A stretch of 64,000 bases of DNA from Oncomelania hupensis (Eukaryota; Mollusca; Gastropoda; Littorinimorpha; Pomatiopsidae), in assembly GCA_036898135.1 (NCBI GenBank), contig CM072517.1:59330990-59394989 (forward strand), given 5' to 3'. The notes under the pieces are model-generated. The model was not told the DNA's origin. It ran no database searches and worked only from the letters and a program-made list of their open reading frames with translations. This document shows positions 52,455 through 63,759 of this stretch, one piece after another. Within the stretch, counting starts at the first letter, position 1, and the number at the start of each line of letters is the position of its first letter. A program made the position numbers and the translations under genes.

Positions 52455-52861
52455 GTGTGTGTATCAGTTTATAGTCCCCTCTCTTCCCGATAAGGATTTT
52501 CAGAGAGGAGACTTGTTTTTTTGAATTATGTACTGTGTTTGTTATGTTTATCAGTTTATAGTCCCCTCTCTTCCCGTAAGGATTTTCAGAGAGGAGACTC
52601 TGATTTGTACTGTGGAATAATTATCTGTGTGTTAAATGTGTACGCATGGGTATGTGGCTGGTTATCTGTTTATGCATGTGTGTTAGTGTTTATAGATTTG
52701 TATTTTGGTATGGAAGTTGTTTTTGATAGTATATCAAATGTATCAATATTGTATGTCCATGTTTGTAATAATTTTGATGTTGTTATTTCCTTCCTTATTG
52801 CACTGCTAAACAAATATCCATGCCTTGTGTTTGGACAATAAAGAATCTTGAATCTTGAATC
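52455..52861 (+). repeat. LINE-like 3' tail with (TTGAATC)n
   Basis: Non-coding 3' end finishing GACAATAAAGAATCTTGAATCTTGAATCTT, with a terminal 8-mer repeat as in some Jockey/CR1-type LINEs. A segment of about 90 bp (TCAGTTTATAGTCCCCTCTC ... GATTTTCAGAGAGGAGACT) is present twice (about 52467-52513 and 52550-52600). Each copy can fold through CCTCTC with GAGAGG. Confidence 0.65.
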
Positions 52862-53050
52862 TTATTTTACATTGTTGTAATCTTTCCGAATCAGTCGCAA
52901 ACGTTGTTCCCACAGTGGTTTCAGTGTTTTGTTAGCTGGTAATGTGTGTAACTTGACAATGCGCCCTTCAATTACTTTTCCTGCGAAATTAGGGCAGCAA
53001 ACGCAATACTGTTTTCCTCCGCCACAAGTCTTCCGTCTACGTTCGGCCAT
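52862..53050 (-). CDS. THAP-type zinc-finger exon (partial gene)
   Basis: 62 aa from ATG 53050. CGGGKQYCVCCPNF gives the Cys pair, HTLP and LWEQRLRLIRKD fit the THAP C2CH DNA-binding finger (C-x2-4-C, then C/H later, with LP and W). The N-terminal position is typical of THAP proteins. After DYNN the strand reads AATGTAAAAT, a possible splice donor, so it may be a first exon. The LINE tail at 52455-52861 ends exactly there and may have cut it. No other exon is recognised. Host gene, P-element-like transposase or processed fragment remain open. Confidence 0.5.
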   Translation of the reverse strand: MAERRRKTCGGGKQYCVCCPNFAGKVIEGRIVKLHTLPANKTLKPLWEQRLRLIRKDYNNVK

Positions 53051-53139
53051 GCTTAATACTCAACCGGAACTAGCCGGTGTCCGTGGCATAGGTGAAGGCA
53101 GGGCCGGATAACTCTATCTGCACTAGTTTTGCAACAGCG

Positions 53140-53420
53140 CTATATGCATGTGTTTTGTTGATGTCTTATAATGATGCTTATATTCTATTTTGTTTTTGTA
53201 AATGGGGGTTCAATAAATTAGAGTATAGCCTCAGCGTCCCCTGCGTGGGATGTCTTTATTGTAAAGTGACCGGCTGGTGGAGTGCCTTCAGTGTTACCCC
53301 TAGGGTTGTTTTCGGCAGATCTTTTATGCGAATCAGGGGCGAGTCCTCTTTCAGCGAAGTTGTGATCTTGATTTTGTGGTCCTGATTCGGCTCTTGGCAG
53401 TCCGCTTGACCCTGTAAGCA
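53140..53420 (+). repeat. family R copy, 3' half
   Basis: From TATGCATGTGTTTTGTTGAT to GTCCGCTTGACC. A 28-bp segment (GCGAGTCCTCTTTCAGCGAA...) near 53340 is not in other copies. Confidence 0.8.
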
Positions 53421-53814
53421 ATGAATAACTAAATCTTTCTTTGTTCTCTCCTCTCTCTCACCTATTTCGTCCTCATCTTCCTTCCAACGTTTTCTGTCTT
53501 TCACACTTTGCTTCTCTTGTCTCCGTTGCGCAACGCTTCGCATACTCGCGTTTTGCCTACATGTTTTAATCCACTCTCGTTTCGTTGATGTCGAGTGCAC
53601 TTCTTGTTAAAACATTCATCAGCACTTAAAAAAAAAAAACATTGCACAAAAAAGAAAGGTTTTTTTTTTGACTGACATATGACACATGGAGATTTATTGT
53701 CGAAACACACGTGGAAGATCACCTTCGGCAGTGCCCGTGTATAAAACACAAAATAAAAGTAAAATTACAATTTAAAAACAATGATTGAATGATATTCCCC
53801 TGTTCTCCCCACAC

Positions 53815-53898
53815 GCACGCGCATATATACGTACATATACACACATCTACACACATGCACACACACACATACATACACACACACATCTGCACACACAC

Positions 53899-53929
<31 letters not shown>

Positions 53930-54015
53930 CACACATCTACACACACATGCACACACCCATACATATACACGCATCTACTTACACCTGCACACGCACACAT
54001 ACACACAACTTTTTA
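53815..54015. repeat. CA-rich microsatellite region
   Basis: About 200 bp of degenerate (CA)n/(CACATA)n. The Cys/Val-rich and His/Thr-rich frames are artefacts. Confidence 0.95.
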
Positions 54016-54043
54016 ACATTTAGTTGAGTTCTTCTGTGGGCGA

Positions 54044-54046
<3 letters not shown>

Positions 54047-54114
<68 letters not shown>

Positions 54115-54168
54115 TGTGTTGGCAAAACGTCTCTGTCAAAACTAACTCACACACACTCTCTCTTCCTC

Positions 54169-54229
<61 letters not shown>

Positions 54230-54238
54230 CTCTCTCTT
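54047..54238. repeat. inverted (GA)n/(CT)n pair, potential long hairpin
   Basis: (GA)n at 54047-54111 and (CT)n at 54172-54238, separated by about 60 bp. The arms are complementary and could fold into a 60-bp stem or an H-DNA form. Confidence 0.9.
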
Positions 54239-55016
54239 CTCCCTACAAGAGGCTGAGTGGATCAGCGTGGGACCAGATAATGATATGTTGACGAGTTTCA
54301 TTGAGGACCAAATTGACCACTGTCCTCCCGAAGTCCAGCTGTGACCTATGACCCCGCCTCGGGTCACAGCCACCTCTCTAGACTGCGGCAGCCTCAGGAT
54401 ACCACACAGTGCACTCTTATTCTTCGTTCTTCTTCTTCTTGGTTTAAACAAAATGTTATTTACAAGACAAGCAAACCAAACATTGAAGACATAAAGGGCA
54501 CACAAAAGCTAAGATTAATTAACTAAGCGCTACGCTTTTGACAAACTATAACAAGCAAATGTCTAGCGAAAAGGAACAAATGCAAAACAAAACAAAACAA
54601 AAAAACATTGATTGTTGTGATTGTTGTTGTTCTGGTTCTTGGAAACCGAACCCCTTCTCAGTTCTGGTGCAGATGGAAGTGTCAAGTCTTACGAGTTCAG
54701 TGTAATTTTCTTTTTAAGTGCGTATGCGTGTGCTTGCGCCCGTACTTACGTGGTGTGTGTGTGTGTGTAGGTGTGTGTGTGTATGTGTGTGCGTGTTTGT
54801 GTGTCGCTCCGAATGTGACTTTTTCGATCAAAACACACGTTTTGCCTTTTCTCAAAATAACAACCGAAATTCACAATTTTTACTTTCGCGAATACTTGTA
54901 ATACCTCGAAGCATGTTAGGTCGTTCGTATTTGTACTATCTCAAAGGTCAAGGTCATTACGAGGCACCAGTTTCTAAACACGTTTTGCACTGCATCTAAA
55001 ATTTGCTTAAAAAGGT
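54239..55016. other. spacer, no gene seen
   Basis: Contains a (GT)-rich run at 54752-54805 and a sequence (CAAGGTCA, AAACACGTTTTGC) that recurs in looser form at about 57700-57755. No supportable gene. Confidence 0.6.
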
Positions 55017-55310
55017 AAAGGTAGTCCCATAGCCTTGTGGCCGTAGGGGAGCGTGATGTTGGAGATCACACTTATCTTGGGCCAGCGTCATGAGGGTGAT
55101 GCCCATCTATCTCCCTCGCTGCTTTACCTTCCCCACCCTTAAGAGAGTAGGTACTCAGTCACAGTTGAGTCAACTGGGGGCGTTGTTATTTGTCGCTTCA
55201 CGTTTTGCGATCACCCATCCAAGTGCTAACCGCACTGGACGATGCTTAACTTGCGACACAGTAGCGAGTTCTCCAACCACTGCGCTATCCGACACCCCTA
55301 AAATTTGCTT
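55017..55310 (-). repeat. chimeric tRNA/5S-rRNA SINE
   Basis: Minus strand from about 55300: tRNA-like A box GGATAGCGCAGTGGTTGG. Then, instead of a tRNA B box, a stretch very like the 5S rRNA interior (AGTTAAGCATCGTC, then GTTAGCACTTGGATGGGTGA and TCGC). A body of about 190 bp ends TGGGACTACCTTTACCTTTTTA. I compared with the 5S pattern GTTAGTACTTGGATGGGAGA from general knowledge. Confidence 0.7.
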
Positions 55311-55517
55311 AGCCGATTTGAATCATTGGGAAGGAAAAACGAAGCTTAACATCCTATTGCGTTAGCGTTAAGGACGAATCACCACGTCGCCACCTTGACA
55401 ACAATGATGATCATCATCATATCCAAACTTGTGTTGTGATAATGGGTTTGGTTGCAGTTAGATCCAATAGTGGATTATCATTCCATGTTTCCATTTTGCT
55501 TCGTTAGGATACGGGAA

Positions 55518-55770
55518 GCACGGTGGCCTAATGGTAGAGCTTTGGCTTGCGGATCTGAAGGTCCCGGGGTCGAGCCCAGGCCGGGGCATTGTGTTGTGTT
55601 CTTGGGAAAGACACTTTACTCCCATTTCCTACTCCTTCGGATGAGAGTATAAACCGAGGTCTAGTCTGTGTCGGATACATTCCATCATAACGGACTTTAA
55701 AGATCCTGACGCTCATGTCCTAGGCGGGTGAGTGCCGGTAACAAGAACACACCCAGCATGCACTTTGTGG
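55518..55770 (+). repeat. tRNA-derived SINE, full copy
   Basis: tRNA-like head at 55518-55588 (A box TGGCCTAATGGTAGAGC, B box GGGTCGAGCCC). The body contains GGGAAAGACACTTTACTCCC, CTTCGGATGAGAGT and GATCCTGACGCTCATGTCCT and ends CACACCCAGCATGCAC. Body copies recur at 19325-19480 and 61485-61665 (reversed). Confidence 0.8.
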
Positions 55771-56111
55771 AATCATTTTCCTCGAATACGGGGTATCCAC
55801 AGTATTACGAAGAAGAAGAAGAAGATAATAAATCCGAGCCACAAATGCGCCCACAAAATTTACACTTTAAAAAATGCCGAAGTGTGTGAGTGTCTGGAGC
55901 TACTTTTGAATACTTTGCCATCTTGTTAATTTTTTGACAGCCGTCAGTCCCTCACTCCCTCACACATTCACACACACACACACACACACCCATGCCCCCC
56001 CTCCACACACACACTTGAGTATGAGTGTATGAGTGAATGTCTAGAAAAAAACAACCAAATAGATTTTAAATAAAAGAACTGAACTGAACTGAAGTGGACT
56101 CGTAGGTTAAT
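55771..56111. other. spacer, no gene seen
   Basis: Short (GAA)n at 55811-55823 and (CA)n at 55968-55990. No supportable gene. Confidence 0.6.
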
Positions 56112-56238
56112 CCACAGGCGCATGAGCTAAGAACAATGGGTCCTCCGTCGGAAGCAATTACTGCTATCCCTGAGCTACCGAAAATCCCCTAATTCTTTCC
56201 TCTCGAGGATCCATTCTTCTTGGTTCATGCGCCTGTGG
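56112..56238. repeat. foldback element, ~34-bp arms
   Basis: Left arm 56112-56145 starting CCACAGGCGCATGAGC and right arm 56205-56238 ending TTCATGCGCCTGTGG are inverted copies with about six differences. The loop is about 59 bp. Confidence 0.75.
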
Positions 56239-56516
56239 TTACTCCTAATGTTTGCCAGGGTGCCAGAAATCAACGTTTTTGTTGTCATTTTGATACGTGG
56301 GTTACTTATACAAGAGAAACGCATGTTAACAGCGAGTGCAGATGCACGTGTTTTTATCTTGAAATACAGTCATGTTAATGGTTTGCATTCCTTTAAGAAA
56401 AAATTCTTAAGCATTTAAAGAAGGCTTTTCTTCAGTCATATTTTATAAGCTCGGGTTTATTTGTGTCAATATATTTTTGCCTTGAACAGCTAGGTTTTCA
56501 GAAGTGTCCCTATTGA

Positions 56517-56753
56517 ACCCTATCCCTATCCTATCCTATCGTAACTCTGAGGTCGTTGGGGCGCCACAGATGATCGTTTAACCAGCGTACTCCATCTTTC
56601 TCTGTCCTCAGCAACCTTCAAAGCTTCGCTCAGTGTTAAGACAGTCCATTCTCGATGTTGTCCTCCCACCTCTTTTTCTGTCTCTTTCTTCTTCTACCCC
56701 TTTGCACTGTTTCTTGCAGGATGGTCTTTGCAAGACCTGATGATCTGGTGACG
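56517..56753 (-). repeat. RTE-like LINE 3' fragment, copy B
   Basis: Reversed 3' end of the LINE at 45113-47106, with the (ATAGG)n tail at 56517-56540. It reads back into AGACCTGATGATCTGGTGAC and stops. Non-functional. Confidence 0.85.
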
Positions 56754-58560
56754 TTAATAGGGATCTTTCGGAAGCGGATGAAAGTGAAAGTGACGCTTTT
56801 ACTTCCCGTGGTGAAAAGTCACGAAGTCTGCCTACCACAACGAATAAAACTTCGTGGAAATCAGGTTTTCCACAAACTAATGTTCGTGAGTACATGTTGG
56901 TTATTAAATCGTTTGTAAAATGTCCAAAAATGATTTGAATTTGTATATGGTACATTACTAAACCATTTTAGAAGTAATAATGGGGATCTAAACTCGGTCT
57001 CAGACTTAAAACGTATTTTCAAACGAGCTACTGAAAAGAGTGCCCAAACCCTCATGCCGTCATGGCTGTCTAGAATCTATCTATTCTGTATCACCAATCA
57101 GCAGTCCAAAAACTGTTTTATGTGACAAAAATGAAACTCGAAGCTAGAATGTAAAATATCTTCAATGTTAGAGCACTAATCCATCTTTAAAGTTCAACCT
57201 AATCGTTACATTCGTGTCAAATCATGATTTGTTAGAAGAAGCCTTACGTAGGCATAATAGTAATAGTGCTCTGCCTCTGGGCCTGCCCTGTGTGTGCTCA
57301 ATAAGATGTAAACGAAGTGCCGAAGAAAGTGGAAGGGGAAGTCACTCGCGCAAAATCACAACGAAACTAGGTGCTGGAATCGAAAGCGCACAGAAACACG
57401 TTCGTTTCGTTTCGTAACGCGGCGTAAGAATCAGCGGCGTGCCTCTCGTTGGACGAAACGAACACACAATCACTTTCACTTTCACCCGTTCCGAAAGACC
57501 CCTAATGAACCAGGACTAGGTTTTTCGTATTTTTAGACTTATAAGTCGGAGGGAATCAGAGCAATCCATCCAAATATCGCTCGGTCAGTCGGTCCATTGG
57601 AGGGCATATCTCCATAACCACTGACTGGATTTTGACCGGACTTAATAAAAACCTGTAGACGTTAGTGCCCTGCATTTCGCGCCTCATATATTTGCTCTAT
57701 CGCAAAGGCCAAGGTCACTGGAGTAATGTTCTCGCTGAACACGTTTGGCAAACTTCGACTTAGGAATTTAGGGCCTTAAGTCACTGCGCTGCATACCACA
57801 ACGTTTAATGTTTTTATTCAATGTGCACTATATAAAATAACATATTTCAAGTAACATAATATAATTCCATGTTTGTCAACGTATAAAAAAAATAGTTCCA
57901 CTTTCTTTTCCCATAGAATAGGTTATATAGTTCCACATGTGCCTTCCTATTCTATATAGTTCCAATTTAAACGCCATCGTTTTATGTTGGCATACTAAGA
58001 ACTTGTAGTTCTAATAATTACTATTGTGTTTCACATTGGCAAACTCAAGACTTATATTGTTCCAAGCAGCAACCTGCTGTTCCAATATTAAAGGAGGAAA
58101 AAAAAAGAAAGTGTTAAAAAATGAATAAGAAATAGTGGCTGTTTGATACGCAGTTCTCTTGTCTTTAAAATCAAAGACTGATACCCCATATAAACATTCT
58201 GAGATGAAAAAGGGCTGTAAAGGTCCAAATGAGAACGTCACTGACGCTGGCAGCACCCCGTTTCAAAATGGACCCTTTCCCCCTATTTGTAAAGGGAGGC
58301 GACTGCTACTTTATTAAATTGCCATTTTTGATTTTCGATTATCTCGTTTGTTAGGTACAAACACTTGATGCACTGAACGTTGTTGTCGTACATCCGAGCA
58401 AATACTGTATCAGCTCAGTTTTGTTAGATTTATGTCCCCGGACACATAGAGCGTATAGGGGAACTATCAGCTCAGTAGCTAAAATAAATCGTTATATACT
58501 TGCAATCTTATTCCTATTAACCTTTTCGCTGCCAAGGGAGAATTAGATAGATATTCAATG
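56754..58560. other. spacer, no gene seen
   Basis: AT-rich, with no frame that has a recognisable domain. A region at about 57640-57755 loosely repeats 54835-54995. Confidence 0.6.
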
Positions 58561-58562
58561 TT

Positions 58563-58606
58563 TATAGATTCCAGCGGACTGCCAAGAGCCGAATCAGGAT
58601 CACACA
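58563..58606 (-). repeat. family R 3' end fragment
   Basis: TCCAGCGGACTGCCAAGAGCCGAATCAGGA is the reverse of the 3' core. A second short piece with CCGCTGGACCTAAAGCAA and an (AATC)n tail lies at 59297-59337, forward. Confidence 0.65.
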
Positions 58607-58847
58607 AACCTAAGCAAAATCAGACTAAACTACTAACATTTAAATATGAGAAAAGATGTAAATAAAACCGGCCTTACTAATAAAATTTAACCAATAATAT
58701 AAACAAGACGACATGACTTATATGCGGTAAAACAAATTAACAGCACGTAAAAATTGAAACAAGTATTTATTATTGCAAACTTAAAAATCTCATTTAAAAA
58801 GTATCGAACCAAAATATATTTTTCTTTCATCAACCAGATCAGCACAA

Positions 58848-59837
58848 TCAGACATAAAATGCAAAGCCCCACTGTGGTTCTCCTCCTTTTAAAATGAAAC
58901 TGTGGGTGACATAAGTATGCCCAATACGAAGGCGAGCCAAAACAGTTTCTTCTTTGCGAGTGGGCGCAAAGTTAGGCAAAGAAGCAGACAAATCTGGAAG
59001 AATTCGAGATAATTTGTTATTGATTTGATTAGACCATTCGGTCTGCCACAGCTGTTTACAATAAGTGCCAGTCATAGAACGCAGGATGGTGTGTTTTTAC
59101 ATGCCGTACTACTGTGACCATGCTTTTGGCATTTAAAACATCGCAGTGGCGAAGGCACAAACACAGAAACAAGGATGCTTTCGTAGCAAACGATCAATCT
59201 TTTAGGCATTTCAGGTGTGCAAAACGTCGAAAACAGAGTATTTGTGGGAACTTTGTTTCCGTCTTTGTCATTTTTCATGACCCTTTGTGCCTCGGTTCCG
59301 CTGGACCTAAAGCAACAATAAATCAATCAATCAATCATGTGCCTCGGTAACGACCTGCTTTGCCAAGCCATCTTTTATTTTTGCCTCTGCATGTCAGTTC
59401 ATCAAACTGAGATGACCGAACAACTGCTTTGGATGAGTTGAGTGTGCAGCGACAACTGACATTTAACTTCAAATACCCGGCTACCTAGCTCCAGCTTGGA
59501 GCCATTTCTAGTTCGTAGTTGTTGTGATGTCCTTTCCGTAGGACAGTTCACAAGGAAACTGCGATCTCTCAGTCTTTTGATATCTTTGATCTGTCTAGAC
59601 ACTCCCTCAAACCACTTCTCCACGACAAATAGGGAAAGAAATTTTTTGGGTTTCGTTAGTCATGTTAACTATCAAGAAGCGTGGCCATGTTTTGAATAGC
59701 CCAGATTCTTTGGATGTACGTCCAGTCAAACATGTCGCTTTCAGAATCATGTCCATTAGTTTGGTCCAGTCCGAAATAAGTTCTTTTCTGGATTTTTTGG
59801 GGGTTTTGTTTGTGCTGTCATTGATGCGTAGGCTCAA
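58848..59837 (-). pseudogene. internally deleted Jockey-like LINE (ORF1 joined to ORF2 end)
   Basis: Minus strand. 59837-59402 covers ORF1 N-terminal parts (WPRFLIVNM, VSRQIKDIKRLRDRSFLV) in two frames. 59326-59072 has the Jockey-type stretch RLIVCYESILVSVFVPSPLRCFKCQKHGHSSTACKN with a CCHC knuckle. Directly after it, 59075-58848 is the end of ORF2 (LPNFAPTRKEETVLARLRIG, then HTYVTHSF), the region after RNase H. Endonuclease, RT and RNase H are missing. A non-functional deletion derivative. Confidence 0.8.
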
Positions 59838-60257
59838 CGAAGGCAGAAATAAACGGTCACCCTAGGAGAGCTGCCGTGCTAGGGAAGGAACAATGGATGG
59901 TCAGTGACGTCCATAGGCCTGGGGCCGCTCCTCATGCCAGACCCATCGCAATCACGATTGTGAAATTTTTAGACAGGCCACAACAACCGTCCAGCATCTC
60001 TGGCCATGCGGAACCAACGCAGGCTTGCCTAGTATGGGGGAGAATGTTGGGGAGAAAGAAGGGATACAAGGAACTAGTAAGACAGAAGAAAGAAAAGAGA
60101 AAAGCTGCTAAGTTAGTGGAAAGGGATTTAGGATGAAATAGAATATAGTGTGAAGGGACCGGTGTGACATCGTCAAAGATCCTAGTATCTTATTTGGGCT
60201 GGGAGCGACTGGGAGCATTCTGATTGGTCGACGCATTACAAAATTCGACGCATGCGC

Positions 60258-60573
60258 ACAGTGCTATAGTATCACGGTCTGGTTCGGAACAGCAACGCAG
60301 CTCGACAAAGACCGGCTGGAGCGGGTCGTGCGCACTGCAGGCAGGATTGTCGGCTGTGAGCTCCCCTCTCTGGCCTCCATCTACTCGACCCGCTCTCTCA
60401 ACAGAGCCGACAAGATCCTCTCTGACCCTTCCCACCCTGCCCACCCCCTGTTCGAACTTCTCCTCTCTGGCCGCCGCTTTCGACCCTTCAGATCCCACAC
60501 TTCCCGCTTTAAAGATTCCTTTTACCCTCAAACTGTAAGATCTCTAAACGCCGCATCCTCCTCCCACCTCTGA
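60258..60573 (+). pseudogene. CR1/L2-like LINE ORF2 C-terminal fragment
   Basis: From about 60268 the plus strand reads TVWFGTATQLDKDRLERVVR, then RIVGCELPSLASIY, DPSHPAHPLFELLLSGRRFR and RTSRFKDSFYPQTVRSLN in one frame, the post-RT end seen in CR1/L2/Rex-type LINEs. The 5' part is missing. No tail was identified. Confidence 0.8.
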
Positions 60574-60967
60574 TACCACTGCCGTGCACACGCCCTGCAT
60601 GCTTGTCCCTACATACTCGTACATTTATATCTAGATACTACAGCGACTATTATAATTTAGAATGTTTTTGTGATCACTTTAGACCAGTCATTTGTGTTTT
60701 ACTATATCTATCTGTTTATCTGTTGGGTATGCTTTTGCGAGTGTGTGTGGTTGTGCATGCATGTGTGTATTTGTGTATGTAGGTATGTGTGTATGTGTGC
60801 GTGTGTGTAAGAGAGAGAAGGAGTGAGAAAAAAAAGAGAGAGAGAGATTTTGTTAAATATAAAACATTCTGCCATTGTCCAACCCCAAATAATATTTCGA
60901 TTGTTGTATCTGTCAATTGGCGAAATCAATTCCTGTTATCCTGTTATCCTGTTAGACTTAGTAAGGA

Positions 60968-61012
60968 TTAGGGTTAGGGTTAGAGTTAGGGTTTAAGGTT
61001 AGGGTTAGGGTT
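60968..61012 (+). repeat. interstitial TTAGGG-type tract
   Basis: About seven units, (TTAGGG) with one TTAGAG and one TTTAAGG variant. It is the metazoan telomere motif in an internal position. Confidence 0.9.
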
Positions 61013-61309
61013 ACGACGCCTAAGAACATCGTGAAAAAGCCGGCCTGACTTGACCCGGCGCATGCGCAAAGGCGCCCGGCTAAAGTAAGATATCCGGAAC
61101 ATTGACGATGTTACACCGGAAAGGCAGAAGCATCACAAGAAGGAAGAAAAAGGGTTGGACTGGCTTAGTCACCGAGCCGAATTCTTGGGAGCCAAGAGAG
61201 AATGGCACTGAGTTACAACCAGTGGCTAGACACATCTAGTTCATGATTGAACATATATTTTCAAATTTCTAGCGTGAATACTATTAGAAACAACTGGGTA
61301 ACCCTTTTT

Positions 61310-61665
61310 TAAAATCACTTTTTTTATAGCGCTTTACCAACTCAAGAGCTGCTCAAGGCGCTGGCCGATACAGGATCTAACTCAAACCGCCCTAGGCGCC
61401 CACCCGCAGCCTTTGGGCGCATGGTCTGACGCCCGGACAACTGAGCACTATCCAGGCCAGCCAGGGATGGGGGATAAGGACCAAGTGCATGCTGGGTGTG
61501 TTCTTGTTACCGGCACTCACCCGTCTAGGACATGAGCGTCAGGATCCTTAAAGTCCGTTTTGATGGAATGAATGCGACACACAGACTAGACCTCGGTTTA
61601 TACTCTCATCCGAAGGAGTAGGAAACGGGAGTAAAGTGTCTTTCCCAGGGACACAACACTTCTGA
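61310..61665 (-). repeat. SINE body, reversed
   Basis: 61485-61665 is the reverse of the 55590-55770 body (CATGCTGGGTGTGTTCTTG at one end, AGTAAAGTGTCTTTCCCAGG at the other). 61310-61484 includes TATAGCGCTTTACC and AAGGCGCT, a motif common in invertebrate short repeats. Confidence 0.7.
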
Positions 61666-61801
61666 AAGGTATTTGCATTTTCTGCACAATATGCTATTTG
61701 GAAGAAAAAAAAATAAAAAGAATATTAAACTAGTTTTAAACTTTTTGGTCTGTTTTGGGATGTGGGTGCGATGGGTGAGAGTCCAAATAAGCAGCAGTTA
61801 G

Positions 61802-61837
61802 AAAGAAAGAGGCGGGGGGAGAGAGAAAGAAAGAGAC

Positions 61838-61870
<33 letters not shown>

Positions 61871-61873
61871 GAA

Positions 61874-61951
<78 letters not shown>
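61802..61951. repeat. purine-rich (GACA)n and (GA)n microsatellite
   Basis: (GACA)n at about 61840-61872 then (GA)n to 61951. Confidence 0.95.
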
Positions 61952-61952
<1 letters not shown>

Positions 61953-62540
61953 CCACTATATTGTATTTGTTGTATTTTTGCTTTATGGGTGATCGGAATA
62001 GAGTCTTTTTCGTCTATGTTCATGTTTGGCGCATAGATTAGCTTTGAGGACACGTGAGTGGGGTGACAGTGATGTGAGCGGGGTGCGGCCCGCCACCCGC
62101 CATTGACAAGGGTTATCACACCTGAATATTAAACAGCTAATGTTCTTTTGCTGAGTGTTTAACTGTACAGGGTAAGAAACAACAACAACGACAAAACAAC
62201 AACGTTACAATGATGATGACTAGATAACACGTATTTGGCATTTTTCGTCACACTATTAATGTATGACGACTTATCTCGTCATAAGCAGTCAAGAGGTTAA
62301 TAGTACTGAGACTGGATACTATCTACGCGTTTTACCCCAAATTACTAATCAGGCTCAAACAGCGGCGATCTGCATGTCGCGCACCCACTCTCACTCACAC
62401 AACAGACACACAGCTATCACTCGAACATGTGGTGTACAGGTAGAAAGATCGCTATTAGAAAACGGTAACAAAATGGCCTCTTTTTTATTTTTGAAATGTT
62501 AAGATTGTGATGGGAATAATATCGTACCTAATTCGCATAA
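61952..62540. other. spacer, no gene seen
   Basis: No frame with a recognisable domain. Confidence 0.6.
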
Positions 62541-62622
62541 TTTCTCTCCTTGCGGGAATCGAACCCGCGACCTTCGGAATAAGAAACCAGGTCAGTATCC
62601 ACTGAGCTACCAGACACCCCCG
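62541..62622 (-). repeat. tRNA-like SINE head
   Basis: Minus strand has TGGTAGCTCAGTGGATA (A box) and GGTTCGATTCCCGC (B box) in tRNA spacing. The anticodon arm does not pair convincingly, so I do not call a tRNA gene. The giant triplet repeat begins next to it. Confidence 0.65.
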
Positions 62623-62626
62623 TCAG

Positions 62627-63010
<384 letters not shown>

Positions 63011-63185
63011 AAGATGGTCAGCCATTCAATTGTATTTCCAGACACTCACGGCGTCACGCAAATGTCATAGCTGAAAAACAAGCATTTTCAAAGAGAACGG
63101 GTGAAGCTTTTTGGGTGCTGTTGTGATTCGCCCGTTATCCTAACGAAGCCAAATAACAAAACATTGATCATAGGCCACTGTCTCA

Positions 63186-63455
63186 ACAAACGGAAAACCT
63201 CCGGTGGTATGGCCACGTCACCAGAGCATCAGGCCTTGCAAAAAATCCATCCTGCAAAGCACGGTGCAAGGGGGCAGAAGAAGAGGGAGACAGAAAAGGA
63301 GGTTTGAGGACAACATTCGAGAGTGGACTGGCTTGACACTGAACGAAGCCACACGAGGGTTGCTGAGAACAGAGAAAGATGGAGTACGCTGGATAAACGA
63401 TCATCTGTGGTGCACCAATGACTTTTGAGTTACGGGATAGGATAGAATAGGATCT
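63186..63455 (+). repeat. RTE-like LINE 3' fragment, copy C
   Basis: Forward 3' end (TGGTATGGCCACGTCACCAG, AACATTCGAGAGTGGACTGG) with indels and a GGATAGGATAGAATAGGAT tail. Non-functional. Confidence 0.85.
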
Positions 63456-63475
63456 CAACTATCTGCAAGCAAGCA

Positions 63476-63478
63476 AGC

Positions 63479-63539
<61 letters not shown>
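63476..63539. repeat. (CAA)n microsatellite
   Basis: About 21 CAA triplets. Confidence 0.97.
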
Positions 63540-63759
63540 GTCGAAATCGGCTGGGACACTTTTTTAGATGTTGCGCAAAACGTTCTTTACAAAAATGGAG
63601 AAGCACGATGATATTGACTGTTTTTTTTTAAAGTACAAATATGAATGATATAACATGATTAGCAGTAGTGAAAAGTATCCGCAAAGGAAAATAAAAGATG
63701 AATTTAGGGTCAGTTATTCGTGAGATAAGGCAAACAATGTGTTTTAAACAAACAAGGTA

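Noticed and set aside
62541..62622. Possible tRNA gene on the minus strand
   Set aside because: The anticodon arm does not fold convincingly; treated as a SINE head.
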